Shown here in pieces: positions 4,814 to 5,667 of a DNA stretch of 5,667 nucleotides. Made by a program: the position numbers and the translations under genes. The notes beneath the pieces were generated by a model. It did not search any database. It was not told the origin of the DNA and saw only the letters and a program-made list of their open reading frames with translations. The DNA is taken from NCBI GenBank assembly GCA_019348365.1, contig JAHWJO010000330.1:1-5667 (forward strand), written 5' to 3'. The first letter of the stretch is position 1. Every line of letters begins with the position of its first letter. The DNA is from Armatimonadota bacterium (GTDB lineage Bacteria; Armatimonadota; DTGP01; JAHWJO01).

Positions 4814-5667
4814 CTACTCGTAGTCCCGGTCGAAGCGGCTGATGTTCACGAACCGAGCGTACTCCGGCTGGAACCCGAGCCGCACCGTTCCCACCGGCCC
4901 GTTCCGGTGCTTCGCGATGATGATCTCCGCCTCTTCCGTCGGCACCTCGCCGGGGCGGCGGTCGTTCAACTGCTCCTCCATCCCCTCCTCGTCCTCGCTC
5001 GCCCCCCGGTCGTAATACTTGGGCCGGTGGATGAACGCCACCAGGTCCGCTTCCGCCTCGATGGCGCCCGACTCCCGTAGGTCACTGAGGATGGGCCGCT
5101 TGTCCTCGCGCTTCTCCACCGCGCGGGAGAGCTGCGAAAGCGAGATCACCGGCACGTTGAACTCCTTCGCCATCGCCTTGAGCGCCCGCGCGATGACGGA
5201 GAGCTCCTGGTTCCGGTTCTCGGCCCGCCCGTGGCTGCTGATGAGCTGCATGTAGTCCACCACCACCAGCGAGAGCCCGTGCTCCGCCGCCAGCCGCCGG
5301 CACTTGCTGCGCATCTGCATCACCGTGATGTCGCTGCTGTCGTCGATGTAGATCGGCAGCTCGGAGAGCCGTCCCATCGCGTCGCTGATCTTCTCCCAGT
5401 CACCATCGCGCGTGAACCCCGTCCGCAGCCGGTGGCTGGAGACCGCCGCCTCCGAGCAGAGCATCCGGGTCGCGAGCTGCTCCTTGCTCATCTCCAGGCT
5501 GAAGATCGCCACGGTCGAGAATTTCTGGTCGGGCTTGTAGAAACGCGCGGCATTCACCGCGACGGAGAGGCAGAAGGCGGTCTTCCCCATGCTCGGGCGA
5601 GCCGCCACGATCACCAAATCAGAGGGCTGGAAGCCGGAGGTCTGGAAGTTCAGGTCCTCAAAACCGG
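4814..5667 (-). CDS. dnaB: Replicative DNA helicase DnaB, C-terminal helicase domain (5' end outside window)
   Basis: The frame is open from the right edge to the TAG at 4816-4814, giving 283 visible residues. They begin GFEDLNFQTSGFQPSDLVIVAARPSMGKTAF, the entrance of the RecA-like ATPase domain. The Walker A motif ARPSMGKTA is at 22-30 (K28). FSLEMS is at 55-60, and the Walker B region LSLVVVDYMQLI at 131-142 (D137). SLSQLSRAVEKR and SDLRESGAIEAEADLVAF follow, and then AKHRNGPVG near 252-260. The last holds the lysine/arginine finger that reaches the neighbouring subunit's ATP. DnaB is the hexameric 5'-3' helicase that opens the replication fork. The N-terminal domain is not in the window. 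No intein interrupts the visible part, including after Walker A, a common intein site. The last 51 codons overlap the repeat unit duplicated at 4054-4195. The TTG at 5617 is internal. Confidence 0.96.
   Translation of the reverse strand, partial: GFEDLNFQTSGFQPSDLVIVAARPSMGKTAFCLSVAVNAARFYKPDQKFSTVAIFSLEMSKEQLATRMLCSEAAVSSHRLRTGFTRDGDWEKISDAMGRLSELPIYIDDSSDITVMQMRSKCRRLAAEHGLSLVVVDYMQLISSHGRAENRNQELSVIARALKAMAKEFNVPVISLSQLSRAVEKREDKRPILSDLRESGAIEAEADLVAFIHRPKYYDRGASEDEEGMEEQLNDRRPGEVPTEEAEIIIAKHRNGPVGTVRLGFQPEYARFVNISRFDRDYE
4825..4966 (-). repeat. Direct repeat of dnaB terminus, copy inside intact dnaB
   Basis: This is the partner of 4054-4195. It encodes NDRRPGEV...ISRFDR of the intact gene, including the arginine finger. 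Homologous recombination between the two copies would remove 771 bp, including the whole TA operon, and leave a DnaB ending ISRFDRG. Confidence 0.92.

Noticed and set aside
4814..5667. Intein in DnaB
   Set aside because: DnaB often hosts inteins near Walker A, but the visible helicase domain is continuous through all motifs.
1..5667. tRNA, rRNA or other structured RNA genes
   Set aside because: No cloverleaf, TPsiC-type box or conserved ribosomal segment was recognised on either strand by eye. A covariance-model search was not possible here.

Overview
The window is GC-rich chromosomal DNA from a bacterium, with intergenic gaps that are full of short repeats. Secreted glycosidases of the GH172, GH29 and DUF1080 families next to a PF09720/ParE-type toxin-antitoxin pair would fit Armatimonadota, Planctomycetota or a similar free-living polysaccharide degrader. 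The sequence alone does not settle the phylum.

Left half (1-3849, + strand): three genes for extracellular glycan breakdown lie head to tail. They are the C-terminal part of a GH172 (DUF2961) enzyme, a complete secreted GH29 alpha-L-fucosidase with a C-terminal discoidin/CBM32-type domain, and a secreted protein made of two tandem DUF1080 (3-keto-disaccharide hydrolase family) domains. The gaps between them are 281 and 206 bp. The first gap carries two inverted copies of a CCCCTCTCCC/GGGAGAGGGG hairpin repeat around an AT-richer island with a possible promoter. The second begins with a GGCAGTA heptamer repeat that runs out of the fucosidase 3' end, followed by a decayed CCCCTCTCCC copy. The three products could act together on fucosylated or unusual glycans outside the cytoplasm; this is inferred from neighbourhood only.

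Middle (3850-4048): a non-coding convergent gap holding CACAGATGA-type repeats and a 19-bp-arm hairpin followed by TTTT.

Right half (4049-5667, - strand): the C-terminal helicase domain of replicative DNA helicase DnaB enters from the right edge and ends at 4814. Downstream of it, on the same strand, is a compact toxin-antitoxin operon with a perfect extended -10 promoter, a PF09720-type antitoxin and a ParE/RelE-type toxin. After the toxin comes a second copy of the dnaB 3' end (4054-4195, 135 of 142 bases identical to 4825-4966). The TA cassette therefore sits between direct repeats of the dnaB terminus, 771 bp apart. Six of the seven differences between the copies fall at third codon positions. 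The spare copy is still an open frame of 50 codons that could start 2 nt after the toxin stop, and it retains the KxRNG arginine-finger segment of DnaB. This TA-within-dnaB-duplication arrangement is the most unusual feature of the window.
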